From Betaproteobacteria bacterium GR16-43 (GTDB taxonomy: Bacteria > Pseudomonadota > Gammaproteobacteria > Burkholderiales > Usitatibacteraceae), in assembly GCA_001953215.1 (NCBI GenBank), contig CP019169.1:3596001-3660000 (forward strand): a stretch of 64,000 nt of DNA. Direction: 5' to 3'. Below are positions 61,884 to 64,000 of the stretch, one piece after another; position 1 is the stretch's first letter, and the number at the start of each line of letters is the position of its first letter. Position numbers and translations under genes: made by a program. A model generated the notes under the pieces. The model was given only the letters and a program-made list of their open reading frames with translations, was not told where the DNA came from and did not search any database.

Positions 61884-62753
61884 ATGAAGCTCGTCACCTA
61901 CTCCCCGCTTCCCTCCGGCAAGCAGCGCCCCGGCATCCTGCTGGACGACAAGACCATCGTGGAAGCGACGGGGTTCGCGACGATGATCGAGATCATCCAG
62001 GGTGGCGCCTCGTCGATGGAAAAGTTGAAGGCCCTCGCCGCGAAGCCCGGCACGACCGTGAAGCTGGCCGACGTGAAGCTGCACGCGCCGATCCCGCGCC
62101 CGCTGAAGAACGTTTTCTGCGTGGGCTGGAACTACCTCGAGCACTTCGAGGAAGGCGCCAAGAAGCTGGAGGAGAAGCGCGAGCTGCCCAAGCATCCGGT
62201 CTTCTTCAGCAAGACGCCGACCGCGGTGAACGACCCGACGGGCACGATCCCGTTCGACGCGGCCATCTCCACCAGTCTCGATTGGGAAGTCGAACTCGGC
62301 GTGATCATCGGCACCACGGGCAAGAACATCGGCGAAGCCGACGCGATGAAACACGTGTTCGGCTACACCGTCCTGAACGACGTGACCTGGCGGGACGTGC
62401 AGCGCCGCCACGGCGGCCAATGGCACAAGGGCAAGAGCTTCGACGGCACCTGCCCGATGGGTCCGTCCATCATCACGGCGGATTCGCTCGACCACACGAA
62501 CCTCAAGGTCGAATGCCGCGTGAATGGCGTGGTAAAGCAGAGCTCGAATACCAGGTTCATGTACTTCAAGGTGCCGCGCCTGATCGCCGAACTCTCGGCC
62601 GGCATGACCCTCGAAGCGGGCGACGTCATTTCCTCCGGCACCCCCGAAGGCGTGGGCTTCGCGCGCACGCCCCCGGAATTCCTCAAGCCCGGCGACCTTC
62701 TCGAAACCGAGATCGAGGGGATCGGCGTCCTGCGGAACCCCGTCGGAAGCTAA
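61884..62753 (+). CDS. Fumarylacetoacetate hydrolase (FAH) family protein
   Basis: A 289-residue member of the FAH superfamily, whose members cleave C-C bonds or decarboxylate 2-keto acids with Mg2+. KNVFCVGWNYLEHFEEG, FFSKTPTAVNDPTGTIP, SLDWEVELGVIIGTTGKNI with metal-binding acidic residues, YTVLNDVTWRDVQRRHGGQW and ISSGTPEGVGFARTP are the conserved blocks. Alternatives include 5-oxopent-3-ene-1,2,5-tricarboxylate decarboxylase-type and acylpyruvase-type activity; the substrate is undetermined. It is 114 bases after the valine operon and may be separate. Confidence 0.88.
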   Translation: MKLVTYSPLPSGKQRPGILLDDKTIVEATGFATMIEIIQGGASSMEKLKALAAKPGTTVKLADVKLHAPIPRPLKNVFCVGWNYLEHFEEGAKKLEEKRELPKHPVFFSKTPTAVNDPTGTIPFDAAISTSLDWEVELGVIIGTTGKNIGEADAMKHVFGYTVLNDVTWRDVQRRHGGQWHKGKSFDGTCPMGPSIITADSLDHTNLKVECRVNGVVKQSSNTRFMYFKVPRLIAELSAGMTLEAGDVISSGTPEGVGFARTPPEFLKPGDLLETEIEGIGVLRNPVGS

Positions 62754-62768
62754 GGGCTAGAATGGGGG

Positions 62769-63734
62769 ATGGTCAGCAAAGTCACCCCCGGAGACACCCT
62801 GCACCCGCGACTCGGGATCTACCGGCTCCTCTCGGGCATCCCCCAGTTGCGCGATTCCTACGCGGGAAAATTCGCGTTCGCAGCGTTCGTCGGGACCATC
62901 TCGCCGCTCCTGATCTTCATCGCGTACCTGCTCGTGTCGCGTGCGGACATGGCCCAGATGTATCCGGTGCTGGCCGCGGTCGTGCTCGCGTGCGTCACGG
63001 GTTTCCTCGGCACGTTGTGGATGCTGCGTGAATTGCTGGTGCCGATCGACGCGACGGCCGAGGCGCTGCGCAGCTACATCGACCGTCGCAAGGTCCCCGA
63101 CTTGCCCATCGATTTCCCCGATCGCGCCGGGCGCCTCATGGAAGGCACGCAATACACGCTCTCGCAACTCCACCAGACCATCGAGCGGCTCGAGCGCGTG
63201 TCGGATACCGACGAGCTGACCGGCCTCTACAACCGACGCGCCGGCGAGAAACGGTTGATCGAGGAGATCGCGCGGGCCGAACGCGACCTGCAGGCCTTCC
63301 AGATCGCCTTCCTCGACATCAACGACTTCAAGGCCATCAACGACACGCACGGCCACTCGGCGGGCGATGCGTGCATCTCCCACGTGGCGGCGATGCTGCA
63401 GCTGAACACGCGCCGTGGCGACTGGGTGGCGCGTTGGGGCGGCGACGAGTTCGTCGTCGGCCTGCATCGCAATCGCGCCCTGAAGGTCGTGATGGAGCGG
63501 ATCGTGAAAGCCTTCGCGGCTTCGCCCGTGGAGATCGCTCCCGGTCGTGAACTCCTGCTCTCGGTGAGCTGCGGCGTGGCGGAGTACCGCTTCGGCCTCG
63601 GCGCGGCCGGCGTGATCGCGGAGGCCGACAAGGCGATGTACGCCGCCAAGGAGCTGGCGCGCAGGGACCACCACTCGCACATCTGCTACTGGAACGAGCT
63701 GGCGCAGGCGGCGAGCCGCATCGAAGCCGCGTAG
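62769..63734 (+). CDS. Diguanylate cyclase (GGDEF)
   Basis: A 321-residue membrane enzyme that makes cyclic di-GMP. Two transmembrane segments (about 34-57 and 65-90) are followed by a HAMP-like linker (LVPIDATAEALRSYID) and a GGDEF domain: SDTDELTGLYNRRAGEKRL, LDINDFKAINDTHGH, and GGDEF itself at 224-228. The inhibitory RxxD site, RRGD (215-218), sits five residues ahead, so product inhibition is expected. A TAGAAT hexamer ends five bases before the ATG. Together with the EAL protein at the left edge it hints at local c-di-GMP control. Confidence 0.92.
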   Translation: MVSKVTPGDTLHPRLGIYRLLSGIPQLRDSYAGKFAFAAFVGTISPLLIFIAYLLVSRADMAQMYPVLAAVVLACVTGFLGTLWMLRELLVPIDATAEALRSYIDRRKVPDLPIDFPDRAGRLMEGTQYTLSQLHQTIERLERVSDTDELTGLYNRRAGEKRLIEEIARAERDLQAFQIAFLDINDFKAINDTHGHSAGDACISHVAAMLQLNTRRGDWVARWGGDEFVVGLHRNRALKVVMERIVKAFAASPVEIAPGRELLLSVSCGVAEYRFGLGAAGVIAEADKAMYAAKELARRDHHSHICYWNELAQAASRIEAA

Positions 63735-63742
63735 GGCCCCGC

Positions 63743-64000
63743 ATGAACGAACCGAACGCCGATTGGGAAAGGCGCGTCGCCGCGGTTTGGCAGGCGATGG
63801 ACGGCCTCGGGGAAGCTGAATTCATCGCGCGCGTCGAAGCCCTCGCGGCCGAGCTGCCTTCGGACCACGCGATCGGCTTGTTCGAACGGGGCTGCGCACA
63901 GGACTCCACCGGGCATTCGGATCTCGCCGTCCCGCTCTACAAGGCCGCATTGCACCAGGGCCTTGGAGGCATCCGGCGCCGGCGCGCCGTGATCCAGATG
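63743..64000 (+). CDS. TPR-like protein, C-terminus cut by window edge
   Basis: The first 86 codons encode a helical protein: DWERRVAAVWQAMDGLGEAEFIARVEAL, AIGLFERGCAQDSTGHSDLAVPLYKAALHQGLG. The spacing of small and large hydrophobic residues fits tetratricopeptide-like helices, and it resembles short TPR proteins of unknown function often found next to GGDEF genes. The start ATG lies eight bases after the cyclase stop. The rest of the gene is outside the window, so family assignment is tentative. Confidence 0.65.
   Translation, partial: MNEPNADWERRVAAVWQAMDGLGEAEFIARVEALAAELPSDHAIGLFERGCAQDSTGHSDLAVPLYKAALHQGLGGIRRRRAVIQM

Overview
The window is a GC-rich (about two thirds G+C), densely coded stretch of a bacterial chromosome, most likely from a betaproteobacterium related to Burkholderiales or Nitrosomonadales. 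This rests on the gene set: a Bug-type periplasmic receptor, a liv-type ABC transporter flanked by two acyl-CoA ligases, a single-cysteine DksA, a MASE1 histidine kinase with a FixJ-type partner, and complete-looking leucine and valine catabolic modules. The genus cannot be fixed from the sequence. I found 63 genes, no tRNA, rRNA, CRISPR array or insertion sequence, and no gene-free stretch longer than 300 bases.

Layout. 1-2.3 kb: truncated EAL phosphodiesterase, Tat-exported dienelactone hydrolase, dksA and its terminator. 2.4-6.5 kb: an iron(III) FbpABC importer split over both strands, with a strong Fur box between fbpA and fbpC. 6.5-15.6 kb: a minus-strand operon, long-chain acyl-CoA ligase - livG - livH - livM - livK - livF - PaaK-like ligase, then a Crp/Fnr regulator. 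15.6-21.2 kb: TonB-dependent receptor, metallo-beta-lactamase-fold hydrolase, CoA-transferase, SDR dehydrogenase and a BtrH-like protein. 21.3-40.7 kb: leucine/isovalerate catabolism (ivd, thiolase, acyl-CoA dehydrogenase, mccB, methylglutaconyl-CoA hydratase, mccA), interrupted twice by a family of small secreted proteins. 40.7-43 kb: an EnvZ/BaeS-type two-component system. 43-47.6 kb: 2-hydroxyacid dehydrogenase, MmgE/PrpD protein, Bug receptor and two envelope proteins. 47.8-55.2 kb: MASE1 kinase, FixJ-type regulator, lone receiver, outer-membrane surface antigen, lipoprotein, AspT-type exchanger and a small barrel protein. 55.3-62.8 kb: alpha/beta-hydrolase-fold protein and valine catabolism (mmsA, mmsB, enoyl-CoA hydratase, 3-hydroxyisobutyryl-CoA hydrolase), with an acyltransferase inside. 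62.8-64 kb: diguanylate cyclase and the start of a TPR-like protein.

The most novel-looking element is a pair of secreted paralogues, called here type A and type B (about 270 aa each). They occur strictly alternating as A-B (23520-25134) and A-B-A-B (31747-35014). The second array is followed by a 903-aa protein carrying the same G-x-(W/Y)-x-(N/D)-P-x-x-(S/G)-G-x-G motif fused to a secreted beta-propeller. I know no function for them.

Other points of interest: two families of palindromic repeats, some inserted in frame inside essential-looking enzymes (mccB, mccA, livF, a choloylglycine-hydrolase-family protein); a shared 14-bp site (CCCCAAGGTCCAAT) that may be the operator of the FixJ-type regulator; a recurring -10-like hexamer 5-9 bases before several start codons, suggesting leaderless transcripts; an alpha/beta hydrolase with alanine in place of the nucleophile; and a conserved gene with no standard start codon.
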